Below are positions 1 to 6,059 of a stretch of 8,943 bases of DNA, piece by piece. The stretch comes from Chitinophagaceae bacterium. GTDB taxonomy: Bacteria > Bacteroidota > Bacteroidia > Chitinophagales > Chitinophagaceae. Below the pieces are notes generated by a model that was not told the origin of the DNA, searched no databases, and worked only from the letters and a program-made list of their open reading frames with translations. The position numbers and the translations under genes were made by a program. Location: positions 1 to 8,943 of the forward strand of contig JANYEU010000182.1 in NCBI GenBank assembly GCA_025362915.1, written 5' to 3'. Every line of letters starts with the position of its first letter. The first letter of the stretch is position 1.

Positions 1-73
1 CTAATTTACCATCAGATTCAAAACTTTCTGAAACCTTGACCGTGTATACATTGCCAACTTTTGATGCTTCCAT
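1..73 (-). CDS. Possible 5' end of an unknown leftward gene (partial, cut by window edge)
   Basis: An ATG on the minus strand at 73-71 opens a frame that stays open to the window edge (24 codons, starting MEASKVGNVYTVKV). The residue mix looks coding, but the fragment is too short to assign a family. The same frame is open upstream to about position 197 without another ATG, so the start is uncertain. On the minus strand, about 20-30 nt upstream, there is a weak promoter-like TATAAGTTGC. It could equally be chance open sequence. No function is proposed. Confidence 0.3.
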   Translation of the reverse strand, partial: MEASKVGNVYTVKVSESFESDGKL

Positions 74-175
74 CTGCTCATTTTTTGGTAAAAAGGGCAA
101 CTTATACCACCGATTAAAGGATTGGAATGATAAAAAAGAACAGTAATTAGTAGGTAAGAGTGGGATTTTATAGGG

Positions 176-289
176 GATTGTGTTCTTCGTAATCTATAAA
201 AGCAGAAACTATATATTTGTAAAGGAACATTCTATTGATTGATGTTGGTGAAGAACACCAACATCGGCGAGTGGGCACACCGACAATGG
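176..289 (+). repeat. Hairpin element A (two hairpins around a promoter-like core)
   Basis: Element A has a left hairpin at 176-194 with a 7-bp stem including two G-U pairs and loop TTCTT. A core at 192-221 is 28/30 identical to element B. A right hairpin at 241-265 has a perfect 10-bp stem (GATGTTGGTG / CACCAACATC) and loop AAGAA. A tail of the type GGCGAGTGGG continues to about 289. The 35 bases at 241-275 are identical to 1192-1226 in element B. The two hairpins are inverted relative to each other, as in a miniature inverted-repeat element. No coding capacity or transposase is seen. The core holds TATATTTG at 212-219, matching the Bacteroidota -7 box. Confidence 0.8.
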
Positions 290-334
290 CAGAAAGTATT
301 TAGCATATTTTATGTAGTGACAACGTGACATTAT

Positions 335-369
335 AATGGTCAACAACCTTTTGAAGGTTGTTGACCATT
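335..369. repeat. Perfect 16-bp palindrome with 3-nt loop
   Basis: Bases 335-350 (AATGGTCAACAACCTT) are the exact reverse complement of 354-369, separated by TTG. This is a very stable hairpin on either strand. It is not followed by a T-tract in either direction, so it is not a classical intrinsic terminator, though it may still stop transcription or protect an RNA end. It shares no sequence with elements A-C. Downstream, a 21-codon frame at 387-452 (MAKELFVCDYV...) follows a purine-rich stretch, but is too short to call as a gene. Confidence 0.75.
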
Positions 370-446
370 GGGAGATTAAGGTTAGCATGGCAAAAGAGTT
401 GTTTGTATGTGATTATGTGGCATCTTTGGGAAAAGAAAAACATGAC

Positions 447-479
447 TTTTGAAAAACCTAAACCAATCAATTACATTTG
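447..479 (+). promoter_or_regulatory. Bacteroidota-type promoter for the DUF3592-like gene
   Basis: TTTTG at 447-451 (-33 element) lies 20 nt before TACATTTG at 472-479, a full match to the TAnnTTTG -7 box. Transcription would start near 486, giving a leader of roughly 28 nt before the ATG at 514. Spacing and sequence fit the known sigma-ABfr consensus. This is inferred from motif only. Confidence 0.6.
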
Positions 480-513
480 AATATTCCCACTTAATCAAAT
501 ACAATCTAAGCAA

Positions 514-1077
514 ATGATAGTTATAATCTCCTTCTTTTCCATTTTTGTACTTATCGGTGTAGTAAACTTTCTTTACTACAAGTTAAAAGAAAGAAAATAT
601 TACAAGACTATAGGTGTAATTATTGATAATCAGGCAAGTGAAGATGAGATGGAACCAGATTATGCTAGTGTTAGAAATAGCAGTGATATAAGGCTAAGGC
701 ATTATATCCTCTATTCGCCAGTTGTAAAGTTTACAGATAAAAACGGAGAAACACAAACTATTTTATTTGGTGATAGTAATCCCTATGCGCCCATGTATCC
801 GGTTGGCACCAAAATAAAACTTTTGGTAAATCCAAACGATAGCACCAGACTACTATTCGATGATGTGAACGACAAGGTAATTGTACCTCTTGTTTGCGTA
901 TCTATTTCTGCCCTTGTTGGTGTTCCCCACTCACCGATGTTGGTGTTCTTCACCAACATCTACAAGCAAAAGCCCAACACAAGTGGTATATTTGAGAGAA
1001 ATGGACTTTCCACTACATTATCCGTAATTCTTCACCGCTACTATACTAAACTGGAAACATCTACTAAAGCCAGATAA
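514..1077 (+). CDS. DUF3592-like small membrane protein with a repeat-derived C-terminus
   Basis: The 187-residue frame begins with a hydrophobic segment (residues 2-20), then a basic stretch KLKERKYYK. A beta-rich region at about 34-118 has YSPVVKFTDKNGE and YPVGTKIKLLVNPNDS, the pattern of the DUF3592 family (G-x-I, P-x-V-x-F-x-D-x-x-G, VG-x-x-V-x-x-x-x-NP). A second hydrophobic segment starts at about 122 (VIVPLVCVSISA) but is cut off at about residue 133. From there to about 153 the protein (LVGVPHSPMLVFFTNIYKQK) is encoded by hairpin element C, and the remaining 34 residues resemble no DUF3592 end. The most likely reading is a gene whose last membrane segment was replaced when element C arrived. 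The family function is unknown. A good promoter lies just upstream, and element B lies between this gene and the convergent glycosyltransferase. The start ATG fits that promoter. The DUF3592 call rests on motif memory. Confidence 0.65.
   Translation: MIVIISFFSIFVLIGVVNFLYYKLKERKYYKTIGVIIDNQASEDEMEPDYASVRNSSDIRLRHYILYSPVVKFTDKNGETQTILFGDSNPYAPMYPVGTKIKLLVNPNDSTRLLFDDVNDKVIVPLVCVSISALVGVPHSPMLVFFTNIYKQKPNTSGIFERNGLSTTLSVILHRYYTKLETSTKAR
914..1001 (+). repeat. Hairpin element C, inside the 3' end of the DUF3592-like gene
   Basis: The perfect hairpin is at 936-960 (10-bp stem, loop TTCTT). Bases 926-960 are the reverse complement of the 35-base segment shared by A and B with one mismatch, and weaker similarity to the element A tail reaches back to about 914. 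Downstream, a diverged core (TCTACAAGC... to 1001) keeps TATATTTG at 987-994, corresponding to the core of A and B. No second hairpin is recognisable. The element is translated in frame as the C-terminal part of the DUF3592-like protein. Confidence 0.75.
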
Positions 1078-1110
1078 ATACAAAGACATCATCATGGCAG
1101 TCTTTTCGCC

Positions 1111-1245
1111 AATGTTGGTGTTCTTTTTCAACATCTATAAAAGCAGAGACTACATATTTGTATAAGAAATCATTAATTCAACTTTATTGATGATGTTGGT
1201 GAAGAACACCAACATCGGCGAGTGGGGCACTCCGATAAAGCAGAA
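1111..1245 (+). repeat. Hairpin element B (two hairpins around a promoter-like core)
   Basis: The left hairpin at 1112-1134 is imperfect but keeps loop TTCTT. The core at 1133-1162 matches 192-221 of element A at 28 of 30 positions. The right hairpin at 1192-1216 is a perfect 10-bp stem with loop AAGAA. The tail GGCGAGTGGGGCAC and a shared GCAGAAAG end at about 1246. The element fills most of the gap between two convergent genes, so its hairpins could also act as a two-way transcription stop. No T-tract follows the stems, so that role is only an inference. Confidence 0.8.
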
Positions 1246-1309
1246 AGCTTTCCCTTTTATTAAAAACCCAAAAGAACCTTCACTAAATCAATAAAACATC
1301 CACCATTCC

Positions 1310-2839
1310 TTATTTACTCCTCGGCACACTCCAAAATATAATGGCATCATTAAACTTAGCTAAGGTATCTATTTGTCTGTATTTACTCAGTTGCTTGATG
1401 GAGGTGATGTCAGGGTTATAGAAATCGTTGGTAAACCAGACTATATAATTGGCATCCGATTCATTGTATTCTTTAAGGTCAATCTTGTGTACAGGTTCGG
1501 GAATCCTGAATGCCGACAAGCCACTATAAAAGTAAACAGCATCGCAGGCATTGGAATATATCTCTACATCTGGCTTAAGGAAAGTAGACTTCTTTTGCAA
1601 GAACTGGACAATATCGCTGTGCTGCCAATCAACTTCTGTATAGCCGGGAATGCCGCTATCCTTTGTTTGTGCATTGAAGGCAATGGCGGCCATTAGTTGC
1701 TGGTATTGTAGTGTCAAAAAAATAAGTAGCACCAATCCGATGGCTATCATCTTACCAATACCATTTTTTACTTTACTGATGAATGAAGGGATATAAAACG
1801 TAATCCCTATCAGTAAAGGGATGAACGCTGGAGACAATAAGCGGTTATTGATTCTTTCGTACCTGGATATGGAAGAGGTTATCAGAATAAAGAACACATA
1901 TACAAGGCAGAATGTAATGTAAATGGTTTCGTAAGATGCCATTTTCTCCCATTTAAAATATCTATACAGAAAACTGATACCCAAGCACAATAGTGCAACC
2001 GTTGCTAGAATAATACTGATAGTATGGTTTGCATCGGGTAGGCGAAACCATTGCAGTAATGTTTCACCAACGTATTGAACATTCTGCCAAATAGGGGTAA
2101 TACTTTTTTGCCTTACACCAGTCATTGTTCCATTCTCATGGTCGTTTCTTATCAGGTTCAAGAGCAATAAAACAATACCACCCGTGCAGAAAATGACCAA
2201 GTGGAGTAGTTTTACACTCCACTTTACCTTTTTATGCAGGAATATCAACAACAAGCCTGTACCCATAATACTGATGCCGGCTATACGGGTATCGCAAGCT
2301 AGGGCGGTAAACAATGCCGGTAAAAAAAGAGCCTTAATGGTTGGCATTACCAAATACTTCCGGATTGTGAGTATAAAGAAACAAACAAATACGAGAAAAA
2401 GTGTCTCGCTCCAAAGCATGGTGAATACATCCAGGATGCAGAAACTAATGGGCAATAAACTTAGGATAGCCCATTTGTACCATTTATTTACACCCGAAAA
2501 ATGTTGTAGCAAGCATCCATTAATAAAAATAACCAACCCAACCAGAAAGCCGTTGATATAAGGGGCTATTGCAAGAATATCATGGGAGAAAAACAAAGAA
2601 ACAGCCCCAAGAAAAACAGGATAACCAGCGGGAAAGATGATAAGAGGGTTACCATTAAATTCTAGAATACCATTCCCCAAGCGGATATTCCTTGCTACGC
2701 CAGCATAAGAAACAGAGTCTGGGGACATGCCTATGCCATGATAATGAGTAAGAATAAAAATAAAGGCGGCACCAATAATGGCAGCGAGAAAAGAGTCTAA
2801 ATTGTGTTTAAAAGTGAATACCCGCAACCCCTCCCTCAT
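1310..2839 (-). CDS. Polytopic GT-C-like membrane glycosyltransferase
   Basis: This start gives 509 residues. There are about 11-12 hydrophobic segments between residues 16 and 385, followed by a soluble C-terminal part of roughly 110 residues. After the first membrane segment comes GIGMSPDS (residues 35-42) and then an A-R-N-x-x-x-G-N-G stretch. FPAGYPVFLG (69-78) follows. This layout matches PMT/ArnT-like GT-C enzymes, which use a polyprenyl-phosphate sugar donor; the Asp of SPDS is the expected catalytic acid. A late RINNRLLSPAF stretch (329-339) also fits. The frame can be extended to a TTG at 2893, but the ATG at 2839 gives a short cytoplasmic tail before the first membrane segment and is preferred. 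It stands alone, convergent with the DUF3592-like gene. No clear promoter was found. The sugar and acceptor are unknown, and the family call is by motif and topology only. Confidence 0.6.
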   Translation of the reverse strand: MREGLRVFTFKHNLDSFLAAIIGAAFIFILTHYHGIGMSPDSVSYAGVARNIRLGNGILEFNGNPLIIFPAGYPVFLGAVSLFFSHDILAIAPYINGFLVGLVIFINGCLLQHFSGVNKWYKWAILSLLPISFCILDVFTMLWSETLFLVFVCFFILTIRKYLVMPTIKALFLPALFTALACDTRIAGISIMGTGLLLIFLHKKVKWSVKLLHLVIFCTGGIVLLLLNLIRNDHENGTMTGVRQKSITPIWQNVQYVGETLLQWFRLPDANHTISIILATVALLCLGISFLYRYFKWEKMASYETIYITFCLVYVFFILITSSISRYERINNRLLSPAFIPLLIGITFYIPSFISKVKNGIGKMIAIGLVLLIFLTLQYQQLMAAIAFNAQTKDSGIPGYTEVDWQHSDIVQFLQKKSTFLKPDVEIYSNACDAVYFYSGLSAFRIPEPVHKIDLKEYNESDANYIVWFTNDFYNPDITSIKQLSKYRQIDTLAKFNDAIIFWSVPRSK

Positions 2840-3008
2840 ATGTAGATTAAATCTGATATGGGCTAAGGTAATGGCTAAGCCAGTATTTAACAAATAATAT
2901 TAAAAACTCACTACTGTATAACTTCAGTTCTTTGCTACAAATTATGCTAATAAACACGAATGTGTTTAAGTAGTTGTAAAGAAATAAACGTCACTTTTAA
3001 AAGGAGAA

Positions 3009-3053
3009 GATTAACCGCAAAGTTGGCAAAGTCATTACGCAAAGAGCCGAAAA
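3009..3053 (+). repeat. CGCAAAG-type dispersed repeat, copy 1
   Basis: GATTAACCGCAAAGTTGGCA begins a 45-base segment with CGCAAAG-like heptamers (CGCAAAG, GGCAAAG, CGCAAAG, then CCGAAAAG) at irregular 11-14 nt spacing. It matches 4236-4280 at 37 of 45 positions, 33 of the first 36. Repeats built from CGCAAAG units are, from general knowledge, scattered between genes in many Bacteroidota; their function is not established. Confidence 0.7.
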
Positions 3054-3314
3054 GGTATTGTTGATTTTAGGTAAGGCGTTTCACTTTAAGGTCGCAAAGG
3101 TGGGAAGTATGAAAGTGTCGTTTATTTAAGACCAGCTACTTAGTAGTTTTCATCAGTGTACTGCGTGGCAATTTCTTTTCTACTTCACAAATTATATTGA
3201 TTGGAAACATTAGGCCACTAATCTTTTACTATGTTAATCATTGGTGTACAACTAAATTTACCCACATATTGCAATATTCAGTATTTTGGCGACCATTATA
3301 GCCTAGTAATCTTT

Positions 3315-3322
3315 TACATTTG
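3315..3322 (+). promoter_or_regulatory. Candidate -7 box for parA
   Basis: TACATTTG is a full match to TAnnTTTG, about 105 nt before the parA ATG. The nearest TTTTG upstream (3284-3288) is 26 nt away, longer than the usual 17-23. A one-mismatch alternative, TTACTTTG, is at 3350-3357. The choice between them cannot be settled from sequence. Confidence 0.3.
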
Positions 3323-3427
3323 CCGACTTACGCAATACTGTAAAACATATTACTTTGGCATGGGGGGGATGAATGGCAAGTGCATACCCTTTCTGATATT
3401 ACATTGCAAGTATAGAATAATAAGAAA

Positions 3428-4228
3428 ATGGCAAGAATAATAGGAGTAGCGAATCAAAAAGGTGGAGTTGGAAAAACAACTACAGCAATAAATGTTGCGG
3501 CAAGCCTTGCAGTATTAGAATACAGAACCTTACTGGTAGATGCAGATCCGCAAGCAAACAGCACTACAGGTACTGGCTTTGACCTGCACAATATTACCAG
3601 CAGTCTGTACGACTGTATGGTGAATAATGTACGGGCCGAGGATGTGATATTGAAAAGCGATATTCCTCATCTGGACATTATCCCTAGCCATATTGATCTT
3701 GTGGGAGCTGAGATAGAAATGATAAATTATCCCTCTAGAGAGAATGTGATGAAGAACATCTTGGCACCTATAGGGGATAAATATGACTTCATCATTATTG
3801 ACTGCTCCCCTTCGCTTGGATTGATTACGGTAAACTCCCTGGTTGCTTCGGATAGTGTGATTGTGCCGGTGCAGTGTGAGTTTTTTGCTTTGGAAGGATT
3901 GGGAAAACTATTGAATACGGTGAAGATTGTTCAAAGCAGGTTAAATCCCAACTTACAGATTGAAGGTATTTTGATGACAATGTATGATGGACGTTTGCGC
4001 TTGTGCAATCAAGTGGTGAGTGAGCTGAGGCGGCATTTTGATGATATAGTTTTTGCTACCATCATCCATAGAAACACTAAATTGAGCGAAGCACCAAGTG
4101 TGGGCAAACCAGTTATCTTGTATGATTCTGATAGTAAGGGAGCAAATAATTATCTGAATCTTGCCAAGGAAATACTTCAAAAGAATGAAATGACCAAGAT
4201 GACCAATGAAGAAAGGGTTATTGCGTAG
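3428..4228 (+). CDS. parA: Chromosome-partitioning ATPase ParA (Soj)
   Basis: This 266-residue ParA/MinD-superfamily ATPase forms ATP-dependent dimers on the nucleoid and drives segregation of ParB-bound origins. The deviant Walker A motif KGGVGKTTT is at 11-19, with the signature Lys11 as well as Lys16. VDADPQAN (37-44) is the A' box and FIIIDCSPSLG (121-131) is Walker B. The C-terminal TMYDGRLRLCNQVV and RNTKLSEAPSVGKPVILYD stretches are typical of Soj-type chromosomal ParA. There is no N-terminal DNA-binding domain, as in small chromosomal ParAs. The length is usual, with a short extra tail (KMTNEERVIA). The ATG at 3428 places the motif at the normal distance from the N-terminus; the ribosome site is weak, as usual in this phylum. 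parB follows only after a 227-nt insert, which is unusual for the pair. Confidence 0.95.
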   Translation: MARIIGVANQKGGVGKTTTAINVAASLAVLEYRTLLVDADPQANSTTGTGFDLHNITSSLYDCMVNNVRAEDVILKSDIPHLDIIPSHIDLVGAEIEMINYPSRENVMKNILAPIGDKYDFIIIDCSPSLGLITVNSLVASDSVIVPVQCEFFALEGLGKLLNTVKIVQSRLNPNLQIEGILMTMYDGRLRLCNQVVSELRRHFDDIVFATIIHRNTKLSEAPSVGKPVILYDSDSKGANNYLNLAKEILQKNEMTKMTNEERVIA

Positions 4229-4235
4229 TGTTTAT

Positions 4236-4280
4236 GATTAACCGCAAAGTTTGCAAAGGCATTACGGAAAGGAGGAAAAA
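4236..4280 (+). repeat. CGCAAAG-type dispersed repeat, copy 2
   Basis: This is the partner of 3009-3053, in the same orientation. GATTAACCGCAAAGTTTGCA opens the copy, and it decays towards the 3' end (GGAAAGGAGGAAAAA). It begins 8 nt after the parA stop codon, so copies 1 and 2 bracket parA. It is the 5' part of the insert between parA and parB. Confidence 0.7.
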
Positions 4281-4416
4281 GAAGACTCAACACATGCAGA
4301 TAGGTAACATAGGCTTAAAGTTTTGGGAGGTTAACGGAAAGAAACGCTACTTCGTAGTATCACAGAAGCGTTGCACAAATAAACAAACAGGTTTTATCAA
4401 TCAAATAAATAAAAAG

Positions 4417-4441
4417 AAACCCTTTCAATTAGCAAGGGTTT
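4417..4441. terminator. Possible weak hairpin terminator ahead of parB
   Basis: AAACCCTT at 4417-4424 pairs with AAGGGTTT at 4434-4441 around a 9-nt loop. A run of A precedes it, but only TTTAAGT follows, so it would work poorly as a rho-independent terminator on the plus strand. On the minus strand the stem is followed by T-rich sequence (TTTCTTTTTATTT), which suits a leftward stop better, though no leftward gene is present. Its position 15 nt before the parB ATG suggests it may tune parB transcription or translation. Confidence 0.35.
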
Positions 4442-4455
4442 AAGTAATAAATAAG

Positions 4456-5376
4456 ATGGCATCTTCCAAATTAAAACAAGATTTACTGGGTAAGGGCATA
4501 CGATCCCTTCTAAATAATATTGATACCGATTTGCAGACAACTGCCGGTAGACTTAAAAGTGAAGTGGTGGAACAGGCAACCACTTCTTCCCGTATCCCTT
4601 TGGACAAAATAGTATTGAACCCAAAGCAGCCCCGCCGCGATTTTGATGAAACAGCGCTACACGAACTAGCCGCTTCTATCAGGATACACGACATCATCCA
4701 GCCGCTAACAGTAACCAAGTTAGCCGATGGTAAATACCAATTGATAGCAGGTGAAAGGCGTTTTAGGGCTAGCAAATTGGCTGGTCTTCCTGACGTTCCA
4801 GTGTATATACGCCAAGCAAATGACAGCGAACTACTGGAACTTGCCTTGCTCGAAAATTTACAAAGAGAGAATCTTAACGCAGTAGAAATAGGACTTAGCT
4901 ACAAGCGCATGATGGATGAGCTAAACTTTACCCAAGAACAAGTGGCAGAACGGATGGGTAAGGAACGTAGTACGGTTACCAATTATATCCGTTTGTTGAA
5001 ATTACCTCCTGACATTCTTTTGTCAGTTCGTAATGGCGGATTGAGTATGGGACATGCCAGGGCCTTGATAAATATTGATACCGTGGATAAACAACTATTT
5101 GTTTTTCATGAGATAAAATTGAAAGAACTAAGTGTACGTCAAACGGAAGAACTTGTACGTAAGTTATATAAAACTGATAAGGTAGCAGGCACACCTGCCA
5201 ATACTAATACATTAGCTCCTGCCTATAAAAAGATAGAGGACAACCTGGCTTCGCATTTTAGTACAAAAGTTAAAATGGTGGTGGGCAAGAACGGTACAGG
5301 CAGCATTACCTTAGAATACTTCTCTTTAGAGGAATTGAACAAGATTTTAGATCAGATGCAAGTTGTGGTCAGCTAG
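4456..5376 (+). CDS. parB: Chromosome-partitioning protein ParB (Spo0J), CTP-dependent DNA clamp
   Basis: This 306-residue protein binds parS sites and, with CTP, closes into a sliding clamp that loads ParA and condensin. The N-terminus (KLKQDLLGKGIRSLL) is the usual ParA-contact region. IPLDKIVLNPKQPRRDFD (47-64) and the CTP-binding GERRFRAS (99-106) mark the ParB/Srx fold. ENLQRENLNAVE (133-144) follows, then a helix-turn-helix at about 158-182 (FTQEQVAERMGKERSTVTNYIRLL) and GLSMGHARAL (195-204). The C-terminal dimerisation domain ends at SLEELNKILDQMQ, full length for the family. The ATG at 4456 is the first suitable start. It heads a tight run parB-DUF5683-dapB and lies unusually far from parA. 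No parS-like inverted repeat of the TGTTTCACGTGAAACA type was noticed in the window. Confidence 0.95.
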   Translation: MASSKLKQDLLGKGIRSLLNNIDTDLQTTAGRLKSEVVEQATTSSRIPLDKIVLNPKQPRRDFDETALHELAASIRIHDIIQPLTVTKLADGKYQLIAGERRFRASKLAGLPDVPVYIRQANDSELLELALLENLQRENLNAVEIGLSYKRMMDELNFTQEQVAERMGKERSTVTNYIRLLKLPPDILLSVRNGGLSMGHARALINIDTVDKQLFVFHEIKLKELSVRQTEELVRKLYKTDKVAGTPANTNTLAPAYKKIEDNLASHFSTKVKMVVGKNGTGSITLEYFSLEELNKILDQMQVVVS

Positions 5377-5385
5377 AGATTAATT

Positions 5386-6054
5386 ATGCCGATATACCGT
5401 TTCATATTATTAGTTACCTTCTTATTGGGGTCAAATATTTATCTGTCTGCACAGTATGGCAGTAAACCCGATTCTTCTACCAATACAATATCCCTTGCAA
5501 AAGATTCATTAAAGGAACTGATTGTAGTAGATACTTCTTCAAAAAAGAAACATATACCAAGAATCGCCACCATACGGTCTGCCATCATACCAGGATGGGG
5601 ACAGGCTTACAACCATGAATACTGGAAGATACCCATTGTGTGGGGAGCTATAGGAATACCAATTTATACATTCTTTTACAACAATAGTTATTACAAAAAA
5701 ACAAGCTATGCGTATGGTGTAAGGTACAGGCAATCTGTCAATCCTACTGATACAACTGGCGTTGAGAGTATAGACCCCCAATTGAAAAAGCTTGATTTAT
5801 ATTCTTTGGAACTGTATCGAAACTCATTCAGGAAAGATAGGGACTATTCTGTTTTATGGTTCTTAATACTTTGGGGTGTGAATGTGGTTGATGCAACCGT
5901 TTTTGCACACCTGAAAGACTTTGATGTAAGCCGTGACCTGAGCTTGCATATAACCCCAAGCCTTAACAACATGACAGGCGCACCTAGTGTAAGCCTTGCT
6001 TTGGTAAACAAAAAGAGAGAACATAAATTAAGTAGTTTAGCACTTAAATATTAA
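5386..6054 (+). CDS. DUF5683 domain membrane protein
   Basis: This 222-residue protein has an N-terminal signal-like segment (residues 4-22, ending LSAQ). The DUF5683 core follows: ATIRSAIIPGWGQAYNHEYWKIPIVWG (61-87, running into a membrane segment to about 97), then YRNSFRKDRDYS (144-155). VNVVDATVFAHLKDFDVSRDLSLHITP (165-191) includes a second hydrophobic stretch. The function is not established. Small envelope proteins of this type regularly follow parB in Bacteroidota, and here the gap to parB is 9 nt and to dapB 5 nt, pointing to one transcript. The ATG at 5386 puts the signal segment at the N-terminus. The family call is firm by motif; the role is unknown. Confidence 0.8.
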   Translation: MPIYRFILLVTFLLGSNIYLSAQYGSKPDSSTNTISLAKDSLKELIVVDTSSKKKHIPRIATIRSAIIPGWGQAYNHEYWKIPIVWGAIGIPIYTFFYNNSYYKKTSYAYGVRYRQSVNPTDTTGVESIDPQLKKLDLYSLELYRNSFRKDRDYSVLWFLILWGVNVVDATVFAHLKDFDVSRDLSLHITPSLNNMTGAPSVSLALVNKKREHKLSSLALKY

Positions 6055-6059
6055 TACTT

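Larger units (their letters stand above)
2840..3427. other. Gene-poor stretch between the divergent GT-C gene and parA
   Basis: No convincing gene is seen. The stretch holds a small palindrome at 2951-2968 (TAAACAC, loop GAAT, GTGTTTA), a CGCAAAG-type repeat at 3009-3053 with a stray unit near 3092 (GTCGCAAAGG), and partly duplicated sequence at about 3201-3360 just before parA. A frame at 3231-3440 is open but overlaps the parA start, has an unnatural composition (many Tyr and Cys) and is not considered coding. Confidence 0.6.
4229..4455 (+). other. Insert separating parA from parB, with a doubtful small frame
   Basis: These 227 nt lie between two genes that normally sit almost end to end. 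The segment starts with a CGCAAAG-type repeat (4236-4280). An open frame covers 4228-4443; its first part is just the translated repeat (NRKVCKGITERRKKK). From the ATG at 4294 it reads 49 residues, MQIGNIGLKFWEVNGKKRYF..., a more natural-looking stretch, but the nearest GGAGG (about 4271) is too far upstream to serve that ATG. It may be the remnant of a gene. No family is recognised. A terminator-like stem sits at the end. Confidence 0.45.

Noticed and set aside
387..452. 21-codon frame MAKELFVCDYVASLGKEKHDF with a purine-rich stretch upstream
   Set aside because: It is too short to judge, overlaps the -33 element of the following promoter, and has no recognisable family.
176..1245. CRISPR array
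   Set aside because: The three repeats are irregularly spaced by hundreds of bases, occur in both orientations, and no cas gene is present.
2184..2561. Plus-strand frame of 125 codons inside the membrane glycosyltransferase gene
   Set aside because: It is an antisense shadow of a clear polytopic membrane protein.
3073..3092. parS-like site (GTTTCACTTTAAGG)
   Set aside because: It has only the left half of the TGTTTCACGTGAAACA consensus and no inverted partner.
3231..3440. Open frame of 69 codons before parA
   Set aside because: It overlaps the parA start and promoter region, is rich in Tyr and Cys, and its internal similarity comes from duplicated non-coding DNA.
4440..4775. Minus-strand frame of 111 codons inside parB
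   Set aside because: It is a shadow of parB, which has complete family motifs on the plus strand.
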